This document shows, in pieces, positions 27,492 to 36,156 of a DNA stretch of 64,000 nt (the first letter of the stretch is position 1; each line of letters begins with the position of its first letter). The stretch comes from Alteromonas indica (GTDB lineage: Bacteria; Pseudomonadota; Gammaproteobacteria; Enterobacterales; Alteromonadaceae), in the NCBI GenBank assembly GCA_003056425.1, contig PYVY01000005.1, forward strand, positions 209,676 to 273,675, read 5' to 3'. The position numbers and the translations under genes are program-made. The notes under the pieces are model-generated. The model saw only the letters and a program-made list of their open reading frames with translations. It made no database searches and had not been told where the DNA came from.

Positions 27492-29447
27492 CTAACGGGC
27501 TTTTACCAGCCACCAACGCTGCTGGTAACCGGCCAGATTCAGCATGTTTTCATGACCTTTCAATGTATCTGAGCTCAACAAATCTGTGGCTTGAGCGTGA
27601 CCAATAAGATCGAGCAAATGCCCTTCGAGCTGCTGCGGCTGCTCACTAAAATTGCATAGCACCAACAACTTGGTACCGTTACCGTCATCACGTAAATAAG
27701 CAAACGTGTGCGGATTACCGGTTTCCAGAATCTGGGTACGGCTGTTACCAAAAACAGGCTGGGACTTACGTATCGCCAGCATGTCTTTCATCGTATTAAA
27801 CACCCTGACCTTGCAGCGCTGCGCTGGGGTCATGGTGGTGGGCGGGTGTAATACCGCCTGAATATCTTCTGTGGTTACCGCCACCCGATTAACCCAACGA
27901 TCGTCATGCCACTTGGTTTCGTCCTCGCGATAGGAATGATCGTTGAGTAAGCCAAGCTCGTCACTTGAATATAGCAGCGGTATGCCTCCGATACTGAAGG
28001 TAATTCCATACAGCAGCTTAATCCGCGCGATAGCGATATCAATTTCATGCTCATTGTCACTCGCCAACGCTCGTTCCAAACCACATAGCGAGGCAAGCGT
28101 GCCACATACCCGACAATCGCCGTTAGTCGGATTTTCTGCAAACGGCACGCCGCTGGCAAAAGAGCCTTCAAATCTGCCCGTAAAAAACTGGTTAAGAAAG
28201 TAGCGATGATCATGTGGGTTTACGCCCACCTCCCAGGCGACGGCATCATCGAATGTCCAGCCGATGTCGTCGTGACACCGCACATAGTTAACCCAGGTGG
28301 TGTCATTGGGAATGCTGAAACTTTTCTTCATTGATTGCGTTAGCAGCCGGGTTTTACGCGTAGCTAAACTGTTCCACAATAGCGCCATAAGAAGGGGGTT
28401 GTAAGATAACTGGCATTCGTCTTTACGCACGTACTTTAAAACTTCGTCGGGGTGAACAATCGCCTCAGACTTAAACACCACTGCCGGGGCCACAATTTGC
28501 AAGCAGCTGTTAAACGCCTGGATCAACGTATGGGCCTTATCCTGATTTTCACAGTCTGTGCCCATTTCTTTCCAGATAAATGCTAAAGCGTCCAGTCGCA
28601 GGGCGGTGCTGCCAATATTGGCTAAGAACAACATTTCGGCGGTGATAGCGTTAAAAACTTCGGGGTTGCTGTAATTAAGATCCCACTGAAAACTGTTAAA
28701 GGTAGTCCAGACCCACTTTTCCATTTGCTCATTATAAGTAAAGCTACCCCGGCGTACCTGGGGAAAAATTTCACGCAGGGTGTGTTCAAACTGGTCGGGA
28801 ATGGTTCGGTCATCAAATAAATAATAGTAGTTCTGATAGCGCGGGTTGCCTTCCAGGGCCGCCTGCGCCCACGCATGTTCATCTGAGGTATGGTTGAACA
28901 CAAAATCCAGCACCAGCTTGATACCGGCCTGCCGCAGGGCGCCGGCCAGTGTCTCCAGATCCTGCATAGTACCCAGGGTCGGGTTTACCTTGCGGTAGTT
29001 CGATACCGCATAGCCACCATCGCTATCCCCCGCGGGCGCCTCGTACAAGGGCATAAGATGCAGATACGTAATACCCAGTGTTTTGAAGTAACCGATTTTT
29101 GCCTGCAGCTCTTTGAGGGTAGGGCCCATCAAATCGACATAACACGCCATGCCGACTTCTTTTTCACTGCGATACCATAGCGGATCAGCCAGAGCTGCCT
29201 GGTCCTGTTGTCGCAAAGCGTTACTGCGCTTTTTGAATCCTTCTGCCAACACGCCGACCAGCTGCTGCAAATGGTAGTAACAATCGTATTGATGGCCATA
29301 TACCTGAGTGTATTGAGTAAATAACGCGTCGAACTGGGCTGTTAACCGAGTGCTAAACAGCGCAGCATCCCGTTTGGGCAGCCGGCTCAAATTAACCGAT
29401 TGTAAGATACGTTCCAAACAGGTTTGGCTATCGGCGGCGTAGTTCAT
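27492..29447 (-). CDS. amylosucrase (GH13, sucrose glucosyltransferase)
   Basis: Transfers glucose from sucrose to growing alpha-1,4-glucan and releases fructose. The 651-residue protein closely follows Neisseria amylosucrase: LMPLYEAPAGDSDGGYAVS, DFVFNHTSDEHAWA, TTFNSFQWDLNYSNPEVF, LRLDALAFIWKEMGT with the nucleophile aspartate, FKSEAIVHPDEV with the acid/base glutamate, and YVRCHDDIGWTF with the third carboxylate. I start at 29447 (MNYAADSQ) because GGGGAG lies 5 bp upstream; 14 further upstream codons are in frame. It is divergent from an MFS carrier. A sucrose hydrolase of the same family is the main alternative. Confidence 0.88.
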   Translation of the reverse strand: MNYAADSQTCLERILQSVNLSRLPKRDAALFSTRLTAQFDALFTQYTQVYGHQYDCYYHLQQLVGVLAEGFKKRSNALRQQDQAALADPLWYRSEKEVGMACYVDLMGPTLKELQAKIGYFKTLGITYLHLMPLYEAPAGDSDGGYAVSNYRKVNPTLGTMQDLETLAGALRQAGIKLVLDFVFNHTSDEHAWAQAALEGNPRYQNYYYLFDDRTIPDQFEHTLREIFPQVRRGSFTYNEQMEKWVWTTFNSFQWDLNYSNPEVFNAITAEMLFLANIGSTALRLDALAFIWKEMGTDCENQDKAHTLIQAFNSCLQIVAPAVVFKSEAIVHPDEVLKYVRKDECQLSYNPLLMALLWNSLATRKTRLLTQSMKKSFSIPNDTTWVNYVRCHDDIGWTFDDAVAWEVGVNPHDHRYFLNQFFTGRFEGSFASGVPFAENPTNGDCRVCGTLASLCGLERALASDNEHEIDIAIARIKLLYGITFSIGGIPLLYSSDELGLLNDHSYREDETKWHDDRWVNRVAVTTEDIQAVLHPPTTMTPAQRCKVRVFNTMKDMLAIRKSQPVFGNSRTQILETGNPHTFAYLRDDGNGTKLLVLCNFSEQPQQLEGHLLDLIGHAQATDLLSSDTLKGHENMLNLAGYQQRWWLVKAR

Positions 29448-29559
29448 TGGCACTCCCCAACCGGCCGTATAAGCAGGGCCGGACAACATAAATGAAAAGG
29501 CTGTTATTACAATTAATTCACATAACTGTTTACAGCGTACTAAACTCTTGATAATTTAT

Positions 29560-29588
29560 CTTAAACGATTAAGTTAAAAGTTCAACTT
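29560..29588. promoter_or_regulatory. candidate LacI-family operator between amylosucrase and the MFS gene
   Basis: CTTAAACGATTAAG (29560-29573) is palindromic at 12 of 14 positions with the central CG typical of LacI-family operators. An overlapping second inverted repeat, AAGTT-N8-AACTT, spans 29571-29588. Both lie in the roughly 295-bp divergent region, well placed to control both genes. No LacI-type regulator is encoded in the window. Confidence 0.45.
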
Positions 29589-29741
29589 AATTTGATCACG
29601 TTTAGATTGAGCTATTACGGTTGCTGCAGCGCTATTTCTGCTGTTAAGCCGTTGCCATGTTCAGTCGCAATAATGCTAAGAACATGTAAATTATTATGTC
29701 CCCCCAGAAGGCGGCGGCAATGGCAATGAAGAGGCGATAAG

Positions 29742-31028
29742 ATGTATCAATCAAACAGTTACTTTATACGATGGCTGACCTACCTGATGTTTATGATGTT
29801 TGCCATGACATCAGACTCCATTGGGGAGATCATTAAAGAAGTTAAAGTGGCGTTTGATGTAACAAATGCACAAGCCAGTCTGATGCATTCGCTACCCATG
29901 CTGGGTATTGCACTATCCGGCTTACTATTGGGCTTTCTGGCCGATAAGCTGGGCCGTAAAACGACTATCATTCTCGGACTTAGCCTGTTTGCGCTGGCCT
30001 GTTATAGCTTTTTGATAGCCAATGATTTTGTCTTTATTGTTAGTCTGATGTCATTATCTGGGATTGCCGTCGGGATATTTAAAACCGGCGCATTAGCATT
30101 GATTGGCGATATTTCATCATCCAATAAGCAGCACACCGCAACAATGAATGGCGCCGAAGCGTTCTTTGGCGTAGGGGCGATAATTGGCCCATTGATTGTG
30201 GCATGGTTAATTCATCAGGGCGTAGCCTGGCAATATTTATACGTAATTGCAGGGGGAATGTGTACATTACTTATCATTGTGGCCGCGTTTGTCCGCTATC
30301 CCTCTTACAAACACCAGCATCATGACAGCGTAAAAAAAGTGTCGCTAAAGCACAGTCTGGCGTTGGTAAAAAATCCTTACGCGCTGGGTTTTTCCATGGG
30401 CGCATTTTTATATGTCGCCGCGGAAAGTGCTATTTATGTATGGATGCCAAGTTACCTGGTATGTGATGCCACCACCCTCAAAGCGACTTATGACTGTTAC
30501 GCTGATGGCGCCGCCAGACAATTGGCAATTTATTCAGTGACAGCGTTTTTCATTTTGCGGGCACTGGGTCGTTTTGTAGGTATATGGATGATGTCACGCT
30601 TGAACTGGGCGCTGGTATTAATGCTGTTTAGCGGTGCAATTGTCATCTGTTTCGGTGTCGGCTTAGCGGGAGGCAAACAACTGGCGCTGTATCTGTTCCC
30701 GTTAACCGGTATCTTTATGTCGGTTATCTATCCAACCTTTAATTCAAAAGGTATTAGCTGTTTTCCCAAACATCAACATGGCAGTGTGGCAGGGGTAATC
30801 TTGTTTTTCACCGCCGCTGGTGCGGCTGCCGGGCCATTGATTATGGGCCTGGTAAGTGACGCTATGGGCGGGGATGCAAAATATGGCTTTATGGTGGCTA
30901 CGGGCTTTGCCACACTCTTGTTTATTGGCTTATTGTACAATTATTTATGCGACCCCACCGCCAAGCGTTTGACCGAAATTGAAGTACGTGATTATGGTGT
31001 CTCGACGTCACAGTCAGCCTCGCGGTGA
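29742..31028 (+). CDS. MFS transporter, probable sugar (sucrose) permease
   Basis: A 428-residue major facilitator protein with about 12 hydrophobic helices. The first-half signature GFLADKLGRKTT (about 66-77) between TM2 and TM3 is clear, and a cytoplasmic loop rich in His/Lys (about 188-203) separates the halves. Two cysteines flank a short extracytoplasmic insert near residues 240-250 (LVCDATTLKATYDCYADG). Proximity to amylosucrase, divergent from a shared control region, suggests sucrose or an oligosaccharide as substrate; family alone does not show this. Confidence 0.8.
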   Translation: MYQSNSYFIRWLTYLMFMMFAMTSDSIGEIIKEVKVAFDVTNAQASLMHSLPMLGIALSGLLLGFLADKLGRKTTIILGLSLFALACYSFLIANDFVFIVSLMSLSGIAVGIFKTGALALIGDISSSNKQHTATMNGAEAFFGVGAIIGPLIVAWLIHQGVAWQYLYVIAGGMCTLLIIVAAFVRYPSYKHQHHDSVKKVSLKHSLALVKNPYALGFSMGAFLYVAAESAIYVWMPSYLVCDATTLKATYDCYADGAARQLAIYSVTAFFILRALGRFVGIWMMSRLNWALVLMLFSGAIVICFGVGLAGGKQLALYLFPLTGIFMSVIYPTFNSKGISCFPKHQHGSVAGVILFFTAAGAAAGPLIMGLVSDAMGGDAKYGFMVATGFATLLFIGLLYNYLCDPTAKRLTEIEVRDYGVSTSQSASR

Positions 31029-31032
31029 GGGG

Positions 31033-31052
31033 AAAAGGCCGAAGCCCTTTTT
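31033..31052. terminator. short terminator-like hairpin between MFS and yaeR-like genes
   Basis: AAAAGGC/GCC-TTTT with one bulged C and a CGAA loop, followed by T5. It touches the stop codon of the convergent yaeR-like gene. Weak but well placed. Confidence 0.4.
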
Positions 31053-31440
31053 ATTCTGCGGTCTCGTAGAGCTCTAAGGGAAGCCCGTCGGGGTCAGCGA
31101 AGAAGGTAAAACGTTTGTCGGTGTACGGGTCCACCCGAATCGGCTCCACCGCCACCCCCGCTTGCTCCAGTTGCGCCACAGCCTCATCCAGCGCATCTAC
31201 GCGAAAGGCCAGGTGGCGTAAACCCTGTGCTTCAGGCCGGCTTGGCCGGGCAGGCGCCCCGGGAAATGAAAACAACTCCAATTGCGTACCATCTGGCAGG
31301 GCCAGATCGCATTTATAGGAATCACGCGCTTCGCGGTAATTTTCGTCCAGCACACTACACCCCAATATATCCGTATAAAACGCTTTCGAAACCGGATAGT
31401 CATTACAAATTATAGCCACATGATGAATGCCTTTTAGCAT
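31051..31440 (-). CDS. VOC superfamily protein, YaeR/GloA2-like
   Basis: A 129-residue glyoxalase/bleomycin-resistance fold protein. It matches E. coli YaeR through HHVAIICNDYPVSKAFYTD, ENYREARDSYKCDLAL, ELFSFPGAP, GLRHLAFRVD and RVDPYTDKRFTFFADPDGLPLELYE. Putative metal ligands are the early histidine, the glutamate of LELFSFP, H in LRHLAF and the glutamate of LELYE. I start at MLKGIHHV (31440), which has AAGAGG 7 bp upstream. The biochemical role of YaeR is not established. Confidence 0.88.
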   Translation of the reverse strand: MLKGIHHVAIICNDYPVSKAFYTDILGCSVLDENYREARDSYKCDLALPDGTQLELFSFPGAPARPSRPEAQGLRHLAFRVDALDEAVAQLEQAGVAVEPIRVDPYTDKRFTFFADPDGLPLELYETAE

Positions 31441-31632
31441 AAACAACCTCTTATTAACGGCGGCACGACAAAATAGCGTGTCTGACAAAGGTATAGCGTA
31501 CCACAGCCGGATGGTCTTAAATTATCGGTGATACGTATCGCATCTCATCTCATCATTAAGCAGCTTCGTCCGGCACGTGGTGATGCTCAGTTATTTTGTA
31601 AGCTCTGCATTAGATAAAGGTTGTACCAGGCA

Positions 31633-32298
31633 ATGTTAAATCAGGATTACAGTAAGGCGGTGACCATATTTACCGCCAAACAGCCATATGAGCCTTCGCC
31701 GGCTACGCATGTATGGCGTAAAAAGCTTGAACGTGAACAGGCAGAAGCGGGGCGCGCGACATCTATTGTGCGCTATGACCCTGGCGCCAGCTTTGCTACC
31801 CATCAGCATCCCCACGGCGAAGAGATATTGGTACTGGAGGGTGTATTTAGCGATGCCTCTGGTGACTACCCCGCAGGCAGCTATATACGTAATCCTGCGG
31901 GAACCGAACATGCGCCCTGGTCCCGGGAGGGATGCGAGTTACTGGTAAAATTATGCTATTTTCAGCCCGGCGATTTGCAGACTGTACGTATTAATACAGC
32001 CAAAGCGGGGTGGCACCAGGGGCACGCCCGGGAGCACAAAGTGTTGCCGTTGCACCAGTTTAACGGCCAGATAACGGAACTTGTTTGGCTGGGCGAAGGC
32101 CATTGCTGGCGCCCGGTCATACCTGCCGGTGGGTTAGAAATGCTGGTTATTGAGGGAACCCTGCAACATAGCCAAACTTTGCTACCGGCGGGTACTTGGT
32201 TACGTTGCCCGCAAGCGCTTTGCGATAGATTTGATGTGGTGACGGGCCCCGCCCGTTTGTTTGTAAAAACCGGCCATCTGCCAATGGAGACAAAATGA
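31633..32298 (+). CDS. cupin-domain protein, ChrR-like
   Basis: A 221-residue protein with a ChrR-type cupin. The first cupin has SFATHQHPHGEEILVLEGVFSD with the metal histidines and glutamate, then YPAGSYIRNPAGTEHAPWS. A second, degenerate cupin half (about 125-215) keeps LVIEGTL and LPAGTWLRCP but lacks the histidine cluster. ChrR cupins occur as anti-sigma factors and as stand-alone proteins; the N-terminal zinc-binding anti-sigma domain is absent and no ECF sigma gene is adjacent, so a regulatory role is doubtful. The ATG at 31633 is preferred to the TTG at 31621. It overlaps the lipocalin gene by ATGA. Confidence 0.75.
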   Translation: MLNQDYSKAVTIFTAKQPYEPSPATHVWRKKLEREQAEAGRATSIVRYDPGASFATHQHPHGEEILVLEGVFSDASGDYPAGSYIRNPAGTEHAPWSREGCELLVKLCYFQPGDLQTVRINTAKAGWHQGHAREHKVLPLHQFNGQITELVWLGEGHCWRPVIPAGGLEMLVIEGTLQHSQTLLPAGTWLRCPQALCDRFDVVTGPARLFVKTGHLPMETK

Positions 32299-32837
32299 AA
32301 TTTATACTGCTACTAATAAGTTGTATCTGGTTGTTGGGCTGTTCCAGCGATAAGCCACAAAATGTTACCCCGGTAAACCCGTTTGACGCTGAACGCTATT
32401 TGGGCACCTGGTATGAAATTGCTCGGTTAGATCATAGTTTTGAAGAAGGGCTGAGCGAAGTTACCGCGCAATACAGCAGCCGTGAAGATGGCGGCATAAA
32501 GGTGATAAATCGTGGGTACAATGCAGCCGAAGGTAAGTGGGAAGAAGCCGAAGGCAAAGCCTATTTTGTAGAAGACACCAATACTGGCTGGTTGAAGGTC
32601 TCTTTTTTCGGCCCGTTTTATGCCAGTTACGTAGTAGCTGAACTAGACAGCCAGGAATATCAGTGGTCGTTAGTTACCGGGCCAGATCGGGACTATTTAT
32701 GGATTTTATCGCGCACGCCCCAGTTGCCTCAGCAACAGCTAGATGCGTTATTAGCAAAAGCAGAAGCCCTGGGCTACGCCACCGACAAGCTGATATTTGT
32801 TGAACATGGCCAAGCGCAAGCCGCCCCTAAGTCATAA
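32295..32837 (+). CDS. blc: outer-membrane lipocalin Blc
   Basis: Bacterial lipocalin lipoprotein of 180 residues. The signal peptide ends in the lipobox LLGC (cysteine at residue 16). The lipocalin hallmark YLGTWYEIARLDHSFEEGL follows, then INRGYN, GKAYFVED, KVSFFGPFYASY and YLWILSRTP, all typical of Blc. It binds lysophospholipids or fatty acids and is probably envelope-stress related. Its ATG overlaps the cupin stop (ATGA), indicating a two-gene operon. Confidence 0.92.
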   Translation: MKFILLLISCIWLLGCSSDKPQNVTPVNPFDAERYLGTWYEIARLDHSFEEGLSEVTAQYSSREDGGIKVINRGYNAAEGKWEEAEGKAYFVEDTNTGWLKVSFFGPFYASYVVAELDSQEYQWSLVTGPDRDYLWILSRTPQLPQQQLDALLAKAEALGYATDKLIFVEHGQAQAAPKS

Positions 32838-32881
32838 TTGGTATATACTGCGAGCTTTTTAATGGCCGGGAACAAGGTTAC

Positions 32882-33445
32882 ATGAGCGAACAGAAAATAA
32901 TTCAGCGTGCACAAGGTATGTGTGAACTGTGTAAAAGCGAACAGGCACTTAGCTTGTACGAGGTACCCGATTCGCCGGTTAGTGGCTACGACAGCACTTT
33001 GTTGCTATGTGGTGTTTGCCAAAGCCAGTTAACCGCACAAATCGAAATCGACCCTACCCACTGGCGGTGTTTGAACGAAGCAATGTGGTCCACTACTCCC
33101 GCGGTACAGGTTGTCGCCTGGCGCATATTGCAGCGCTTAAACCACGAGACCTGGGCCCAGGATTTATTGGATATGCTGTACCTTGACGATACGCTTAGCC
33201 AGTGGGCACACGCAGGGGGCAATGCCGCAGACACGACCCCGACGTTGGATAGTAATGGTGCAGTACTTAGCAGTGGCGATACGGTGCATCTGATCAAAGA
33301 TTTAAACGTCAAAGGCGTGAGCTTTACCGCCAAACGGGGCACCGCAGTACGTAACATAAGCTTAAGCGATAATCCGGAGCATATCGAAGGGAAAGTGAAC
33401 GGCACCCGTATTGTCATCATTGCTGCTTACACTAAAAAAGCCTGA
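32882..33445 (+). CDS. PhnA / YjdM-family protein
   Basis: A 187-residue protein. The N-terminus is a zinc-ribbon-like CELCKS (about 14-19) paired with LCGVCQSQL (about 42-50); the C-terminus is the PhnA domain with DSNGAVLSSGDTVHLIKDLNVKGVS, KRGTAVRNI and IEGKVNGTRIVI. Despite the name, the family is not needed for phosphonate degradation and its function is unsettled. A good AAGG site precedes the ATG. It is longer than E. coli YjdM because of a middle linker of about 60 residues rich in Trp and Leu. Confidence 0.85.
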   Translation: MSEQKIIQRAQGMCELCKSEQALSLYEVPDSPVSGYDSTLLLCGVCQSQLTAQIEIDPTHWRCLNEAMWSTTPAVQVVAWRILQRLNHETWAQDLLDMLYLDDTLSQWAHAGGNAADTTPTLDSNGAVLSSGDTVHLIKDLNVKGVSFTAKRGTAVRNISLSDNPEHIEGKVNGTRIVIIAAYTKKA

Positions 33446-33540
33446 TACAAACGGCTGCCGTGACCGGTAGCACTGGTGCGCAGAAACAATTTTTAGGGCA
33501 TAATATGACGACTTTTTGTTTAGTTGTATAAGGCTCATCC

Positions 33541-34581
33541 ATGCAATCTATTACTCTGCGCACCCCTGATGACTGGCACTTGCATTTTCGCGATGACGAT
33601 ATGCTGGCTGAAACAGTACCGGCCACGGCCCGCTGCTTTGCCCGTGCTATTGTGATGCCTAATCTGGTGCCACCGGTAGTGAACGCTGAACAGGCAATGG
33701 CTTATCGTCAGCGGATTCTGGCCGCCCGGCCGGTTGGCAGTCAATTTGAGCCGCTTATGACCCTCTATCTGACTAATCAGACGTCCCCCCAAGACATTGC
33801 CCAGGCTAAAGCCGCAGGGGTAACCGCCTGTAAGCTTTATCCGGCCGGAGCCACCACCAACTCTGATGCTGCGGTAACGGGAATTAGCGCGTTGTATCCG
33901 GTATTTGAAGCTATGCAGAAGGCTGGCATGCCACTACTGATTCACGGTGAAGTGACAGACAGCCATATCGATATCTTCGATCGGGAAAAAATATTTATCG
34001 AAACCCAGCTACAACCTATTGTAGAAGCCTTTCCGGGCCTTAGCGTTGTGTTTGAACACATTACCACCGCCGAAGCCGCACAGTTTGTTACTCAGGCCGG
34101 TGCAAATGTAGCCGCTACCATCACCCCCCAGCACCTTTTACTTAACCGTAATGATTTACTGGTGGGGGGCGTGAAACCACACAATTACTGTCTGCCGGTG
34201 CTAAAACGTAATACGCATCAGCAGGCATTACGGGAGGTGGTTGCCAGCGGTAATCCAAAATTCTTTTTGGGAACCGATTCTGCCCCCCACGCCCGCCACA
34301 AAAAAGAAAATGCCTGCGGCTGTGCGGGCTGTTATAGCGCATGGAGCGCCATTGAGTTGTATGCTGAGGTATTCGATCAGCTAGGGGTGTTAGATAAGCT
34401 AGAAGGGTTTGCCAGCCACTATGGGCCGGACTTTTATGGGCTTGAGCGCAATACTGGCACCATTACGCTGGTTAAATCTTCCTGGCAGGTACCAGAACTG
34501 GTGGCGTTGCCAGACGGCACACCAATGGTGCCCTTTTTTGCCGGACAAACCCTCAACTGGAAGCTGGAGGCGAGCCTGTAG
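33541..34581 (+). CDS. pyrC: dihydroorotase PyrC
   Basis: Cyclises N-carbamoyl-aspartate to dihydroorotate in pyrimidine synthesis. The 346-residue class II enzyme shows [11 protein letters not shown] with two zinc histidines (about residues 13 and 15), the carbamylated lysine in [15 protein letters not shown], zinc histidines in LIHGE and FEHIT, and the catalytic aspartate in GTDSAPH. Length matches E. coli. It is the first gene of an apparent run pyrC, binding protein, dbpA, ACT protein; the next gene begins 3 bp after its stop. Confidence 0.96.
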   Translation: MQSITLRTPDDWHLHFRDDDMLAETVPATARCFARAIVMPNLVPPVVNAEQAMAYRQRILAARPVGSQFEPLMTLYLTNQTSPQDIAQAKAAGVTACKLYPAGATTNSDAAVTGISALYPVFEAMQKAGMPLLIHGEVTDSHIDIFDREKIFIETQLQPIVEAFPGLSVVFEHITTAEAAQFVTQAGANVAATITPQHLLLNRNDLLVGGVKPHNYCLPVLKRNTHQQALREVVASGNPKFFLGTDSAPHARHKKENACGCAGCYSAWSAIELYAEVFDQLGVLDKLEGFASHYGPDFYGLERNTGTITLVKSSWQVPELVALPDGTPMVPFFAGQTLNWKLEASL

Positions 34582-34584
34582 GCG

Positions 34585-36156
34585 ATGAGTAAACTTTGGT
34601 GGGCGCTGTTATTATTAATCGGAATGGGCGTACACGCCCGTTCTGTTGGCACCGAGCGTATCACCGTGTTGACCAGTCCTACACCGGTGTTAAGTGAATA
34701 TGACCCTGCGGATAATAGCCACGGATTGTCTGTTGACCTGGCCATTGGCATCATTCGCCAGGCCCAGCACGATTACATTATTCGCAGTCAGCCGTTTGCC
34801 AGAACCGTGCGCGATACTCAGGAAAAGCCATTCTCGGTATCGGGGATTATTGCGCGTACGCCAGAGCGGGAAAATGATTTCTACTGGATTACACCGGTGG
34901 TTGAGAATCAGGTTGTGTTGTATGCCAGAATAGACAGCCCGCTGGTGAATGCGGACGTTAACTTACCTGATAGCCTGGACACCGTGGCGGTCATGCGCAA
35001 TGACTTTCGCTCGGCCCAAGCCAGGTCGCTTAACGCGAAAACCATTGTGTCTTTAAACAGTTGGGAGCAAGCGGTCGGGGCCGTGATAAAAGGCCGAATA
35101 CAAACTGTATTATTTTCGCCAGCTGGCCTGGCAACGTTATGCCAAAAACAGTCGTATGATTGCAACCAGTTGGCCCCGGTAGCGCACTTGCCGGGCTACT
35201 ATTTATATCTGGCGATGGCGCGTATTCCCGCGAATGAAGCCCTGGCGGGTAAATTAAAAAAGGCTGCAACAGAGTTTAAAAAGTCAGCGCGCTATCAGCA
35301 AATCATGTATAAAGCTCGGGATACGCTGGCCAAAAGCGGCATTACGGCTACCGTTACACCCCAATTATTGTCCCTGGTGACCAGTAATGATACGGCGCCG
35401 CCCAGTGCTGCATTGTGGGTATTGGCGGATAATTTACCCTATTTTGTCGAGCCGGATGGCAACGGAAACCTAACCGGCTACAGTGCTTATCTGGTCCGCG
35501 ATATTTTAGATAAAGCCGGTATATCAGCACCAGTTTTACTGACGCCATGGCCCCGGATTATTCGTGAAATAAATACCAAGCCTAATGTCATGACCCTGTC
35601 GCTGGCCCGTACACCAGCCAGAGAGCATAAATTTTACTGGATAACCCCGGTAACCCGCTCTCGGCACGGTTTATTTGGTCGTAGCATAGATAATACGGTG
35701 CCTTACGATAGCCTTGCTCTGGTGCCTAAAGATAGGCCAGTCGCCGTACGCGAGCTAGACTATCGTGCTGATCAGCTTACCGAACTGGGTTTTACTGTTT
35801 TACCTTTTGCCAGCTGGGATGAGGCTATTTACGCCGTATTGGAAGGGCAGGCGCAGTGGGTTTATACCTCAGATGCGCGTATCAATGTGCTGTGTAAACA
35901 AGATAAAAATCTGTGTAATAAGCTTAGCGAGGTCGCCCCTAAGCAAATTACCACCACCTATATTGCGGTCTCCAGACACCGCACTGACCCAACGCTGATT
36001 GATACTCTGAGGCTAGCTGCCAACGAGGTGAAGCAGTCAGCGCAGTATGCACAATGGGCAACCGACTGGAGCAATAAAATGATCCAGGTTCAACATGTTC
36101 CCGTGCATCTTGATCAGGGTGTCGTAAACTTATGGCCGTCCAAGGACCACCAATGA
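34585..36156 (+). CDS. periplasmic protein with two tandem solute-binding-like domains
   Basis: A 523-residue exported protein. A signal peptide (about residues 1-19) precedes two homologous halves related to family 3 solute-binding proteins. RTPERENDFYWITPV (91-105) matches RTPAREHKFYWITPV (342-356), and SWEQAVGAVIKG (159-170) matches SWDEAIYAVLEG (410-421), both with an offset of exactly 251. Each half also keeps an LC-x6-CN cysteine pair (186/193 and about 437/444) that could form a disulfide. No permease or sensor domain is attached or adjacent, so its ligand and partner are unknown. It starts 3 bp after pyrC and overlaps dbpA by ATGA. Confidence 0.8.
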   Translation: MSKLWWALLLLIGMGVHARSVGTERITVLTSPTPVLSEYDPADNSHGLSVDLAIGIIRQAQHDYIIRSQPFARTVRDTQEKPFSVSGIIARTPERENDFYWITPVVENQVVLYARIDSPLVNADVNLPDSLDTVAVMRNDFRSAQARSLNAKTIVSLNSWEQAVGAVIKGRIQTVLFSPAGLATLCQKQSYDCNQLAPVAHLPGYYLYLAMARIPANEALAGKLKKAATEFKKSARYQQIMYKARDTLAKSGITATVTPQLLSLVTSNDTAPPSAALWVLADNLPYFVEPDGNGNLTGYSAYLVRDILDKAGISAPVLLTPWPRIIREINTKPNVMTLSLARTPAREHKFYWITPVTRSRHGLFGRSIDNTVPYDSLALVPKDRPVAVRELDYRADQLTELGFTVLPFASWDEAIYAVLEGQAQWVYTSDARINVLCKQDKNLCNKLSEVAPKQITTTYIAVSRHRTDPTLIDTLRLAANEVKQSAQYAQWATDWSNKMIQVQHVPVHLDQGVVNLWPSKDHQ

